Shown here one piece after another: positions 1-7,009 of a stretch of DNA of 20,169 nt (positions are counted from its first letter, which is position 1; every line of letters begins with the position of its first letter). The notes beneath the pieces were generated by a model, which was not told the origin of the DNA, did not search any database, and saw nothing but the letters and a program-made list of their open reading frames with translations. The position numbers and the translations under genes were made by a program. The DNA lies in the NCBI GenBank assembly GCA_964581365.1, contig CAZOOF010000041.1, positions 1-20,169 of the forward strand. Direction: 5' to 3'. The DNA is from JAITWN01 sp964581365 (GTDB taxonomy: Bacteria; Pseudomonadota; Gammaproteobacteria; SZUA-140).

Positions 1-163
1 TCCGGGTGTAGATATTGCCCGGCACCACCAGATTGAACAGGTCGGCGCCGTGCTGGGTATTGTCGAAGGTATAGGAGGTCGTCTGGTAAATCGGCGTGGT
101 GGCCGCACGGGTGACGGGATCGCCTTCATAACCCACATGCAGGGCCATGGTTTCCAGTTTCAT
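1..163 (-). CDS. metY: O-acetylhomoserine aminocarboxypropyltransferase (sulfhydrylase), N-terminal part only
   Basis: This gene runs off the left edge; only about the first 54 residues are present. The start is the ATG at 163-161, preceded by AGGAGAG seven bases upstream. The protein begins MKLETMALHVGYEGDP and continues through TPIYQTTSYTFDNTQHGADLF to PGNIYTR. That pattern is the characteristic N-terminus of the Cys/Met-metabolism PLP-dependent enzymes, and the QHGADLF stretch is typical of the MetY branch rather than MetB, MetC or MetZ. By family knowledge the enzyme makes homocysteine from O-acetylhomoserine and sulfide in the cytoplasm. The PLP lysine lies outside the window and cannot be checked. 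Assignment to the family is firm; MetY over a close relative is likely. Confidence 0.85.
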   Translation of the reverse strand, partial: MKLETMALHVGYEGDPVTRAATTPIYQTTSYTFDNTQHGADLFNLVVPGNIYTR

Positions 164-449
164 TTTCTCTCCTGCCTCATTGCGTATCGATTAATCCCGG
201 CCACTGACCGGAACCCCCCAGGGTGAGCCGGAACATGCCACAGGCAGCATGGCTTGTAAACGCGACCGGATGTCTCAGCCGCGCGTAGAAGGTCGACTGG
301 ATGACGCGAATGCGTCGAAATCGCGGCGCGCGCCATCCATTCGTGACGACGTAGCGTCGCGCGGGTGACATCAGGCCGGCTCTTGCATCACCCTCCGCGC
401 CAGGGGAGGCGTGCAACCGGACCGCGCCCGATGAACCTGTACCCGTGAA

Positions 450-486
450 CTGCTGAAAATCAGCAGGTGCTGCTGAAGTTCAGCAG
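450..486. promoter_or_regulatory. Two tandem 17-bp palindromes, probable regulator binding sites
   Basis: Two perfect inverted repeats share the form CTGCTGA-N3-TCAGCAG. The first is 450-466 (centre AAA) and the second 470-486 (centre AGT). Their start points are exactly 20 bp apart, about two helical turns, so two dimers could bind on the same face of the DNA. They lie about 155-190 bp upstream of the sigma-54 promoter of pilA, a position typical of enhancer sites for sigma-54 activators of the NtrC/PilR type. The palindromes are read directly; the role is inferred. They could instead serve metY, whose start is about 290 bp away on the other side. Confidence 0.65.
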
Positions 487-639
487 TTTCCGGCCGTTAC
501 AGCTGGGCGCAGAGACGGGTGCCGGTGACGCCGCAGCACGGAAAGCAGGCTCCTGGACGCCAGAATTCGTGAACGGACTCACGCTTCTGCCCCAATTTCA
601 GCGCCGATGCCAAAGATGACGCTCTCCGGGCCTCATGTT

Positions 640-655
640 TGGCACGGGTACTGCA
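640..655 (+). promoter_or_regulatory. Sigma-54 (RpoN) promoter of pilA
   Basis: The sequence TGGCACGGGTACTGCA matches the RpoN consensus TGGCAC-N5-TTGC, with CTGC in place of TTGC. The invariant GG (641-642) and GC (653-654) are separated by exactly 10 bases as required. Transcription would begin near 665, leaving a leader of about 84 bases before the pilA start. Major pilin genes in Pseudomonas and other gammaproteobacteria are known to use RpoN with the PilR activator, so the context fits. Confidence 0.8.
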
Positions 656-748
656 GATACAGTGGGCAAGGCAGGCGGGCCCATGGGCAACGCGGCCGCG
701 GACACCAGTCTGGTTTTGTTCAATCTCCAATCCCTCAGGAGGGGCACA

Positions 749-1207
749 ATGAAGAAGATGCAACAGGGTTTCACCCTTATCGAACTCATGATCGTGGTGG
801 CCATCATCGGCATCCTGGCCGCCGTTGCGATCCCTGCGTATCAGGACTACACGATTCGCGCGAAGGTGACTGAAGGTCTCAATCTTGCAGCGTCGGCCAA
901 GGCCACTGTCGCCGAAAACGCCATGAGTGGAACAGCCGACTTGGCTGCTGGTTGGACACCGCCTGATGCCACCGAGATCGTGGATTCTGTAACGGTTGAC
1001 AGCGACGACGGAACCATTACGGTTACCTACGGCACCGCAGCAAAGGGCACCGTCATCACCCTCACCCCGACCGCCGGTGGCAAGGAGCTGGAAGCGGGCA
1101 ACCCGCCGGACAATGCCATCACTTGGGCATGCACCGTCGATGCGGGCAACGAAAAGTATGTTCCGGCCAACTGTCGTGGTAGCGTGGGCGGCGGCGACGG
1201 CGGTTAA
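749..1207 (+). CDS. pilA: Type IV major pilin
   Basis: PilA is the structural subunit of the type IV pilus, made as a prepilin in the inner membrane and trimmed by PilD. The 152-residue precursor has a short class III leader, MKKMQQG, followed by the processing site before Phe8. The conserved Glu is at mature position 5 (residue 12) within FTLIELMIVVAIIGILAAVAIPAYQDY, the hydrophobic N-terminal helix. Two cysteines (128 and 142) near the C-terminus probably form the D-region disulfide. A glycine-rich tail, GSVGGGDGG, follows the last cysteine. The ATG at 749 is chosen because AGGAGGGG (737-744) lies just upstream and because it gives the expected leader; an ATG further upstream at 635 would destroy the leader. 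The gene has its own sigma-54 promoter and its own terminator, so it is probably transcribed apart from pilB. Confidence 0.93.
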   Translation: MKKMQQGFTLIELMIVVAIIGILAAVAIPAYQDYTIRAKVTEGLNLAASAKATVAENAMSGTADLAAGWTPPDATEIVDSVTVDSDDGTITVTYGTAAKGTVITLTPTAGGKELEAGNPPDNAITWACTVDAGNEKYVPANCRGSVGGGDGG

Positions 1208-1242
1208 AGTCAGAATCAGCCAGTTCGCATAAAGACGTGAAC

Positions 1243-1276
1243 GAGGGCACTCCATAGAGTGCCCTCTCTTTTTTTT
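1243..1276 (+). terminator. Rho-independent terminator of pilA
   Basis: A perfect 10-bp stem, GAGGGCACTC (1243-1252) with GAGTGCCCTC (1257-1266), encloses a CATA loop and is followed by TCTTTTTTTT. It starts 35 bases after the pilA stop codon. It separates the abundant pilin message from pilB. Confidence 0.93.
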
Positions 1277-1384
1277 GGGTCCATATGTTCCGAAACAGAG
1301 ATCAAAGCCACAATCCGAATCTAAGTCGTCAGCCTCCACTGCCGATACTCAAGTAGCTCAAGATCAGTTGGTACTATCCACCCC

Positions 1385-3112
1385 ATGAACATGCCTGCTT
1401 CTCCACAGCCATCCCCGCCTGCGCTGAACGGCCTCGCCCGTCGCCTGGTGGAAGACGGCGCCATCGAAGTCGAGCGCATGGCGGCGGCGGTGAAGCAGGC
1501 GGCGAAAGAGAAGACACCGCTCATCCGGCACCTGGTGCACTCCGGTACGCTGGACGCGCGCACCATCGCCACCACCGCCTCGCGCACCTTCGGTATTCCG
1601 CTGCTCGACCTGGACGCCATGGATATGGAGTCCTGCGCCTTCAAGCAGGTCGACCAGAAGCTGATCCAGAAACACCATGTGCTGCCACTGTACCGGCGCG
1701 GCAATCGTCTGTTCGTGGCGCTCTCGGATCCCGGCAATGTGCAGGCGCTGGACGAGATCAAGTTCCACGCCGGCGCCACTACCGAACCGATCATCGTCGA
1801 GGAAGACAAGCTGGCCCAGGCGATCACCCGCCTGCTGGAGGCTGCCGATACCACGATGGAGGGGCTGCAGGATGCGGACCTCGACGGCCTGGATATCTCG
1901 GCCGGAGACGAAGAACGCGATACGGCAAGCACCGATACCGATGTCGACGAGACGCCGATCGTGCGCTTCGTCAACAAGGTCCTGCTGGACGCCATCAACC
2001 GCGGCGCGTCCGACTTGCATTTCGAGCCGTACGAGAAGGTCTACCGCGTACGCTTCCGCATGGATGGCATCCTCAAGGAAGTCGCCGCGCCGCCGGTGGC
2101 ACTGGCGACGCGCATCTCCGCCCGCATCAAGGTAATGTCCCAGCTCGACATCTCCGAGCGCCGCGTGCCCCAGGACGGGCGCATGAAGATGCGCATCTCC
2201 AAGACGCGCGCCATCGACTTCCGCGTCAGCACCTGTCCGACGCTGTTCGGCGAAAAAATCGTGATGCGTATCCTCGATCCGAGCAGCGCCAAGCTCGGCA
2301 TCGATGCGCTAGGCTACGAGGAAGAGCAGAAGAAGCTGTATCTGGACGCGCTGTCGAAGCCCTACGGCATGATCCTGGTGACCGGACCGACGGGAAGCGG
2401 TAAGACGGTGTCGCTGTACACCGGCCTCAACATCCTCAACACCGAGGATCGCAATATCTCGACCGCGGAAGATCCGGCGGAAATCAATATGCCCGGCATC
2501 AACCAGGTCAACGTAAACCCAAAGGCGGGGCTGACCTTCGCCAGCGCGCTGAAGGCATTTCTGCGCCAGGATCCGGACGTGATCATGGTCGGTGAAATCC
2601 GCGACAAGGAAACCGGCGACATCGCCATCAAGGCCGCCCAGACCGGTCACCTGGTGCTCTCCACGCTGCATACTAATGATGCGCCGCAGACCCTGACCCG
2701 CCTGGTCAACATGGGCGTGGCGCCGTTCAACATCGCCTCGGCGGTGACGCTCATCATCGCTCAGCGCCTCGGCCGGCGGCTGTGCCAGCACTGCAAGGCG
2801 CCGGCGGACCTGCCTCCGGAAGCGCTGCTGCGCGAGGGATTCACCGAAGAGGATCTGGCCAGCGGCCTGACCGTATACCGCGCGGTCGGGTGCGACAAGT
2901 GCAACGACGGCTACAAGGGCCGTATCGGAATTTACCAGGTCATGCCGATATCAGAGGAAATGGGCCGTCTGATCATGGCCGGCGGCAACTCCATCGAACT
3001 CGCGGATCAGGCCCGGCGCGAAGGCGTCTCCGATCTCTACGGCTCCGGCCTCAAGAAGGTGAAGGCTGGCCTGCTCAGCCTGGAAGAGCTCCACCGCGTC
3101 ATTACGGAGTAA
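1385..3112 (+). CDS. pilB: Type IV pilus assembly (extension) ATPase
   Basis: PilB is the cytoplasmic hexameric ATPase that drives pilus extension. The 575-residue length is usual for the family. The N-terminal third carries the T2SSE/MshE-type domain. The ATPase core follows with Walker A GPTGSGKT at residues 334-341, the Asp-box stretch TAEDPAE, Walker B region DPDVIMVGEIRD at 396-407, and the His-box AQTGHLVLSTLHTNDAP. A zinc tetracysteine is formed by C467/C470 and C503/C506, a feature of PilB and GspE but not of the retraction ATPase PilT. The start at 1385 has no good Shine-Dalgarno sequence; an ATG two codons later (1391) is equally possible. The gene lies 109 bases after the pilA terminator and four bases before pilC, so pilB and pilC form a transcription unit. 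I found no convincing promoter just upstream. Confidence 0.96.
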   Translation: MNMPASPQPSPPALNGLARRLVEDGAIEVERMAAAVKQAAKEKTPLIRHLVHSGTLDARTIATTASRTFGIPLLDLDAMDMESCAFKQVDQKLIQKHHVLPLYRRGNRLFVALSDPGNVQALDEIKFHAGATTEPIIVEEDKLAQAITRLLEAADTTMEGLQDADLDGLDISAGDEERDTASTDTDVDETPIVRFVNKVLLDAINRGASDLHFEPYEKVYRVRFRMDGILKEVAAPPVALATRISARIKVMSQLDISERRVPQDGRMKMRISKTRAIDFRVSTCPTLFGEKIVMRILDPSSAKLGIDALGYEEEQKKLYLDALSKPYGMILVTGPTGSGKTVSLYTGLNILNTEDRNISTAEDPAEINMPGINQVNVNPKAGLTFASALKAFLRQDPDVIMVGEIRDKETGDIAIKAAQTGHLVLSTLHTNDAPQTLTRLVNMGVAPFNIASAVTLIIAQRLGRRLCQHCKAPADLPPEALLREGFTEEDLASGLTVYRAVGCDKCNDGYKGRIGIYQVMPISEEMGRLIMAGGNSIELADQARREGVSDLYGSGLKKVKAGLLSLEELHRVITE

Positions 3113-3116
3113 AGAC

Positions 3117-4337
3117 ATGGAAAAGGCACAGAAGATTACCATATTCGCCTGGGAGGGCACCGACCGGCGCGGCGCCCGGGTGCGCGGCGAGACCCGCAGC
3201 AACAGCATGGCGCTGGTCAAGGCCCAGCTCCGGCAGCAGGGCATAACGCCGAAGAAGGTCAAGAAGAAGGCGCAGTCACTGTTCGGCGGCCAGCGGAAGA
3301 AGAAGATCACCGCTGGCGACATCGCCATCTTCAGCCGACAGATGGCGACCATGATGTCCTCGGGCGTGCCACTGGTGCAGTCCTTCGAGATCATCGGCCG
3401 CGGCCACGAGAACCCGGCAATGGCCGAGCTGATCCTCTCGATCAAGTCCGACGTGGAATCGGGCAATCCGCTGGCCAAAGCGCTGGGCAAGCATCCGCTG
3501 TACTTCGACGATCTCTACTGCAACCTGGTCAACGCCGGCGAGAGCGCGGGTATTCTCGACACCCTGCTCGACAAGATCGCCACCTACAAGGAAAAGACCG
3601 AGGCGCTGAAGAGCAAGATCAAGAAGGCGATGTTCTACCCCATCGCGGTGATCGTGGTCGCCTTCATCGTCACCACCATCCTGATGCTGTTCGTGATTCC
3701 TCAGTTTCAGGAAATGTTCGCCGGCTTCGGCGCCGACCTGCCGGCGATGACGCTGATGGTCATCGCCATGTCGAAGTTCTTCCAGAGCTACTGGTGGGCG
3801 ATCTTCGGCGGCATCGGCGCCGCCATCTTTGCCTTCGTCCAGGCCAAGCGCCGCTCGCGCGCCTTCCGCGATTTCCTCGATCGACTGTCCCTGAAGATGC
3901 CGGTATTCGGTGACATCCTCAACAAGGCGGCGCTGGCGCGCTTCGCACGCACGCTGGCCACCATGTTCACCGCCGGCGTGCCGCTGGTGGAAGCGATGAC
4001 CACAGTGGCCGGCGCCTCCGGCAACGTGGTCTATGAAGAAGCGATCCTGCGCATCCGCGACGACATCTCCACCGGCTCGCCGCTCAACCAGAGCATGCAG
4101 CAGACTGGCCTGTTCCCCAATATGGTGGTGCAGATGGTCGCCATCGGCGAGGAAGCGGGCTCGGTCGACAGCATGCTCGCCAAGGTCGCGGATTTCTACG
4201 AGCAGGAAGTCGACGACGCGGTCGATGGCCTCAGCAGCCTGCTCGAACCCATCATCATGGCCTTCCTCGGCGTCGTCATCGGCGGACTGGTGGTGGCGAT
4301 GTACCTGCCGATCTTCAAGATGGGGCAGGTGGTATAA
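3117..4337 (+). CDS. pilC: Type IV pilus inner-membrane platform protein
   Basis: PilC is the polytopic inner-membrane platform on which PilB acts to insert pilins. The 406-residue protein has two T2SF domains, roughly residues 70-195 and 273-395, each with the repeated GE-x-AG signature (GESAG near 141 and GEEAG near 344). Membrane segments lie near 175-195, 224-243 and 378-398. The N-terminus is basic and begins with the typical FAWEGTDRRGARVRGE stretch. The ATG at 3117 follows pilB by four bases and is preceded by GGAG. Downstream is a 163-base gap containing a polypurine/polypyrimidine element rather than an ordinary short operon junction. Confidence 0.96.
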   Translation: MEKAQKITIFAWEGTDRRGARVRGETRSNSMALVKAQLRQQGITPKKVKKKAQSLFGGQRKKKITAGDIAIFSRQMATMMSSGVPLVQSFEIIGRGHENPAMAELILSIKSDVESGNPLAKALGKHPLYFDDLYCNLVNAGESAGILDTLLDKIATYKEKTEALKSKIKKAMFYPIAVIVVAFIVTTILMLFVIPQFQEMFAGFGADLPAMTLMVIAMSKFFQSYWWAIFGGIGAAIFAFVQAKRRSRAFRDFLDRLSLKMPVFGDILNKAALARFARTLATMFTAGVPLVEAMTTVAGASGNVVYEEAILRIRDDISTGSPLNQSMQQTGLFPNMVVQMVAIGEEAGSVDSMLAKVADFYEQEVDDAVDGLSSLLEPIIMAFLGVVIGGLVVAMYLPIFKMGQVV

Positions 4338-4340
4338 CTT

Positions 4341-4482
4341 CAGAGGGAAAGGAAAGGGGAGCGGACTGCATGAGCGTATCGCTTCAATAGAGCATGCGCG
4401 TACTCGATGAAAGGAGAGACTGGTGAGGAGGTGATGCTCCCCATCGCACTCCCTCCTTTCATCTTGTATCTTTCCTCTTTCC
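4341..4482. repeat. Polypurine/polypyrimidine intergenic element, copy 1 (pilC-pilD gap)
   Basis: A purine-rich tract starts four bases after the pilC stop (4341-4361, AGAGGGAAAGGAAAGGGGAG). A pyrimidine tract rich in CTTTC and CTCTTTCC occupies about 4450-4482. Between them is a strong long-range inverted repeat: GATGAAAGGAG (4406-4416) pairs perfectly with CTCCTTTCATC (4453-4463), with an inner GGAG/CTCC stem at 4427-4440. The right arm, ATCTTTCCTCTTTCC-GC, closely resembles the right arm of copy 2. It is not followed by a T-run like the pilA terminator, so function is open: processing site, attenuator or repeat relic. Confidence 0.6.
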
Positions 4483-4500
4483 GCTAATCTTCGACACACC

Positions 4501-5358
4501 ATGCCCACTCTCGACAACCCCATCGCCCTCATCGCCCTTGCCGGCCTCTTTGGCCTGGTCGTCGGCAGTTTTCTCAATGTGGTGATTCTGCGGCTGCCGG
4601 TGATGATGGAGCGGCAGTGGCGTAAGCAGTGCGCGGAGTACGCTGGCACTCCTGTGGATGAGAGCGAAGAGCGCTTCGACCTGATCAGTCCGCCTTCGCG
4701 TTGTCCGGGCTGCGGCCATCGCATCCGGCCCTGGGAGAATATTCCGGTCCTCGGCTGGCTGATGTTGCGCGGGCGCTGTTCTTCCTGCGCGCGTCCCATT
4801 TCGCCTCGCTATCCGATCATCGAGATCGCCACGGCCCTGCTGTCGATGGTGGTTGCCTGGCACTACGGCATGAGCTGGGAGTGTCTCGCCGCGCTGTTTT
4901 TCACCTGGACACTGATCACGCTCAGTGTCATCGACTACGATCACCAGCTCCTGCCGGACAGCATCACTCTGCCCATGCTGTGGGCGGGGCTGCTGCTCGG
5001 TCAGATCGGACTGTTCGCCGGCCCCGTCGATTCGGTGATCGGCGCCGCCGCCGGCTATCTGTCCCTGTGGTCGGTGTACTGGCTGTTCCGCCTGCTGACC
5101 GGCAAGGAAGGCATGGGACACGGCGACTTCAAGCTGCTGGCCATGCTGGGCGCCTGGGCCGGCTGGCAACTGCTGCTGCCCATCATCCTCATGTCCTCGG
5201 TGATCGGCGCTATTGCAGGGATCGGACTGATCCTGTTCCGCGGCCGCGAGCGCGGCAAACCGATCCCCTTCGGCCCCTACCTCGCCGCCGCCGGCTGGGT
5301 CACGCTGCTGTGGGGCAGCACGCTGGTCGATGGCTACCTGGGGCTCATGGGCTGGTAA
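4501..5358 (+). CDS. pilD: Prepilin leader peptidase and N-methyltransferase
   Basis: PilD is a bifunctional inner-membrane aspartyl protease that cleaves the PilA leader and methylates the new N-terminal Phe; it usually also serves type II secretion pseudopilins. The 285-residue protein has the N-terminal GSFLNVVILRLP motif, and the zinc-binding cytoplasmic loop with CPGC (68-71) and CSSC (93-96). The protease motifs are VIDYDHQLLPD (Asp145/Asp147) and GHGD (Asp209), with many hydrophobic segments from about 105 to the end. Length and motifs are those of active enzymes. The ATG at 4501 begins the conserved region, though its ribosome site is poor because a pyrimidine tract lies upstream. Confidence 0.96.
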   Translation: MPTLDNPIALIALAGLFGLVVGSFLNVVILRLPVMMERQWRKQCAEYAGTPVDESEERFDLISPPSRCPGCGHRIRPWENIPVLGWLMLRGRCSSCARPISPRYPIIEIATALLSMVVAWHYGMSWECLAALFFTWTLITLSVIDYDHQLLPDSITLPMLWAGLLLGQIGLFAGPVDSVIGAAAGYLSLWSVYWLFRLLTGKEGMGHGDFKLLAMLGAWAGWQLLLPIILMSSVIGAIAGIGLILFRGRERGKPIPFGPYLAAAGWVTLLWGSTLVDGYLGLMGW

Positions 5359-5484
5359 GGGCAGAGGAAAGCAGAAGCAGGAAAGATGAAAGTCTGAATC
5401 GAGAAATCATCGGCAGCACCCTTCCACGTTCCGCGCTTCGCGTTGCCCGAGCCTTCCTCTTTTATCTTTTCTCTTTCCTCCGCC
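5359..5484. repeat. Polypurine/polypyrimidine intergenic element, copy 2 (pilD-coaE gap)
   Basis: The purine arm begins immediately after the pilD stop with GGGCAGAGGAAAG (5359-5371) and continues to GGAAAGATGAAAG (5380-5392). The pyrimidine arm spans about 5453-5480 and contains ATCTTTTCTCTTTCC. GAGGAAAG (5364-5371) is the exact reverse complement of CTTTCCTC (5473-5480), so the whole gap can fold as one large hairpin. The first 13 bases are identical to copy 3 at 6964-6976. Confidence 0.6.
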
Positions 5485-5501
5485 CCCCCTATGATGTCGC
5501 C

Positions 5502-6131
5502 ATGTCTTCCCGGACTCCTCTGCGCATCGGCCTCACTGGCGGCATCGGCAGCGGCAAATCGACCGCAGCAGCACAGTTTGCGCAGCTCGGCATCCCCGTC
5601 ATCGACACCGATGAGATCGCGCGCCAGCTGGTCGAACCCGGCGCGGCCGGCTTCGCTGCGGTGCTCGCGGCGTTCGGCCGCGAAATCCTGACCGCCGACG
5701 GCCGCATCGATCGCGCCGCACTGCGGCGGCTGGTTTTCGTCGACGAGCAGCGGCGCCTTCAGCTCGAATCACTGCTTCATCCGCTGATCCGGCAGGAAGT
5801 CCGCCGGCGGGTCGAGGACACGTCCGCCCCCTACTGCATCATCGCCATCCCGCTGCTGGTGGAGACCGGGCAACGGGATCTGGTCGATCGCGTGCTGGTG
5901 ATCGATGCCCCCGAGGAACTGCAACGGCAGCGCGCCGCCGCCCGCCCCGGCTGGAGCGCCGAGGACGTGGACAGGGTCATGCGCAGTCAGGCCGGACGCG
6001 AGGCGCGCAGACAGGTGGCGGATGATCTCATCCTCAATGATGGCGACATCACCGCCCTGCAGGAGGCGGTAGTGCGCCTGCATGCCCGCTACCTCGAACT
6101 CGCGCGATCGCCGGGATCAGCGCCGTCCTGA
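5502..6131 (+). CDS. coaE: Dephospho-CoA kinase
   Basis: CoaE phosphorylates the 3' hydroxyl of dephospho-CoA with ATP, the last step of coenzyme A synthesis. The 209-residue protein has the P-loop TGGIGSGKST at residues 12-21 and the IPVIDTDEIARQLVEPG stretch that follows in this family. It also has HPLIR and PLLVETG in the middle, and the lid region RPGWSAEDVDRVMRSQ. The usual length is about 200. The ATG at 5502 is the only start in frame that gives a normal N-terminus; two other ATGs just upstream are out of frame. The pilD-coaE-zapD order is classic for gammaproteobacteria. Confidence 0.95.
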   Translation: MSSRTPLRIGLTGGIGSGKSTAAAQFAQLGIPVIDTDEIARQLVEPGAAGFAAVLAAFGREILTADGRIDRAALRRLVFVDEQRRLQLESLLHPLIRQEVRRRVEDTSAPYCIIAIPLLVETGQRDLVDRVLVIDAPEELQRQRAAARPGWSAEDVDRVMRSQAGREARRQVADDLILNDGDITALQEAVVRLHARYLELARSPGSAPS

Positions 6132-6161
6132 AGGAATCGCTTCGACCGATCTATCGCCCGG

Positions 6162-6179
6162 CCGCTCGACGGCGAGCGG
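6162..6179 (+). promoter_or_regulatory. Perfect hairpin just upstream of zapD
   Basis: CCGCTCG (6162-6168) pairs fully with CGAGCGG (6173-6179) across an ACGG loop. It ends 20 bases before the zapD start and lacks a following T-run, so it is not a standard terminator. It lies close enough to the ribosome site to affect translation of zapD, but this is inference. Confidence 0.4.
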
Positions 6180-6199
6180 AAATCGAGTATCATCAGACG

Positions 6200-6964
6200 A
6201 TGCGCGAGGTGACCTACGAACAACCCCTGAATGAGCGGATCCGCACCTTCCTTCGTCTGGAGTTTCTGTTCAAGCAGCTGGATCATACGCTTTCCGGTCA
6301 TGCGACCTGGGACAGCCGGGCGACGATCGCCAATCTGATCGAAATCCTGCACGTCTTCGCCCGAGGCGATGTAAAAACGGAGCTGATCAAGGAGCTGGAG
6401 CGCCTGGGGGTGACTCTGAGCAAGCTGGAGTCCAAACCGGACGTCGACCGGAACAAGCTCGAAGGCCTCCTGGCGCGTATCGACGATCTGGTGGATCGCC
6501 TCTACCGGCTGCAGGGCCAGATCGGCCACGAGCTGAAAGAGAACGAATTCCTCAATGCGATCAAGCAGCGCTCATCCATTCCCGGAGGCACCTGCGACTT
6601 CGACCTGCCGGCCTATCATCACTGGCTGCAGAAACCGGCGGCAGAGCGGGACGCCACCCTGCGCCAGTGGCTGGCGCCATTCGGCGACTTCCGCGCCGCC
6701 GTCGATCTGACCCTGGGACTGGTACGGCAGAGCGGCCACAGCTCGCGCGAAGTGGCCGAAGGTGGTTTTTTTCAGCAGTCACTGGATACCGCTGTCCCCT
6801 ACCAACTCATCCGCGTCACCCTGCCCACCGAAGTGCCCTGTTTCGCCGAGATCAGCGGCGGCAAGCACCGCTTCACGGTGCGCATGATGGAGATGCGCAA
6901 CTTCGGGCGTCCGGCGCAGTCGACCGGCACAATCCCGTTCATCCTCGAACGTTGCGCTATTTAG
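6200..6964 (+). CDS. zapD: Cell division protein ZapD (FtsZ-bundling, DUF1342/YacF family)
   Basis: ZapD binds the C-terminal tail of FtsZ and bundles protofilaments at the division ring. The 254-residue protein is close to the E. coli length (247). It starts with the family pattern YEQPLNERIRTFLRLEFLF, followed by a largely helical N-terminal half. The C-terminal beta-rich part carries LPAYHHWLQ, DLTLGLVRQS, YQLIRV and a final RFTVRMMEM...PFILE stretch. It lies 68 bases after coaE on the same strand, the usual place. The gyrase inhibitor yacG, often the next gene, is absent; instead an opposing gene follows. The start ATG has only a weak ribosome site, and a perfect hairpin lies just ahead of it. 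Confidence 0.94.
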   Translation: MREVTYEQPLNERIRTFLRLEFLFKQLDHTLSGHATWDSRATIANLIEILHVFARGDVKTELIKELERLGVTLSKLESKPDVDRNKLEGLLARIDDLVDRLYRLQGQIGHELKENEFLNAIKQRSSIPGGTCDFDLPAYHHWLQKPAAERDATLRQWLAPFGDFRAAVDLTLGLVRQSGHSSREVAEGGFFQQSLDTAVPYQLIRVTLPTEVPCFAEISGGKHRFTVRMMEMRNFGRPAQSTGTIPFILERCAI

Positions 6965-7009
6965 GGCAGAGGAAAGGGAAAGAGGAAAGTAACGATCCTC
7001 TTTTCTCTC
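6964..7009. repeat. Polypurine/polypyrimidine intergenic element, copy 3 (convergent gap)
   Basis: GGGCAGAGGAAAG (6964-6976) is identical to the start of copy 2 and overlaps the last base of the zapD stop codon. It continues as GGAAAGAGGAAAG, then after a short loop CCTCTTTTCTCTC. AAAGAGG (6979-6985) pairs with CCTCTTT (6997-7003). Here the two arms are only 11 bases apart, and the element sits between converging genes, where it could act as a bidirectional terminator. Confidence 0.55.

Larger units (their letters stand above)
164..748. other. Intergenic regulatory region between metY and pilA
   Basis: This 585-bp gap separates two divergent genes and holds no convincing coding region; open frames on either strand lack a ribosome site and family resemblance. 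It contains two tandem palindromes at 450-486 and a sigma-54 promoter at 640-655 facing pilA, listed separately. On the minus strand, TTTACA (260-255) and CATGTT (237-232) sit 17 bp apart and could form a weak sigma-70 promoter for metY. I could not recognise a SAM or other riboswitch ahead of metY. Confidence 0.6.

Noticed and set aside
177..416. 79-residue open frame on the minus strand upstream of metY
   Set aside because: No ribosome site, arginine-rich low-quality composition typical of GC-rich antisense frames, and it lies in the metY leader and promoter area.
164..450. SAM or cobalamin riboswitch ahead of metY
   Set aside because: I could not find the conserved core or pseudoknot elements of any class I know; only GC-rich short stems.
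497..1339. 280-residue open frame on the minus strand across pilA
   Set aside because: It is antisense to a certain pilin gene and its terminator, with no family resemblance.
1348..1362. CTCAAG direct repeat upstream of pilB
   Set aside because: Two six-base copies nine bases apart are easily found by chance, and no promoter boxes accompany them.
3276..4799. 507-residue open frame on the minus strand across pilC and pilD
   Set aside because: Histidine, aspartate and arginine-rich shadow frame caused by codon bias of the real genes on the plus strand.
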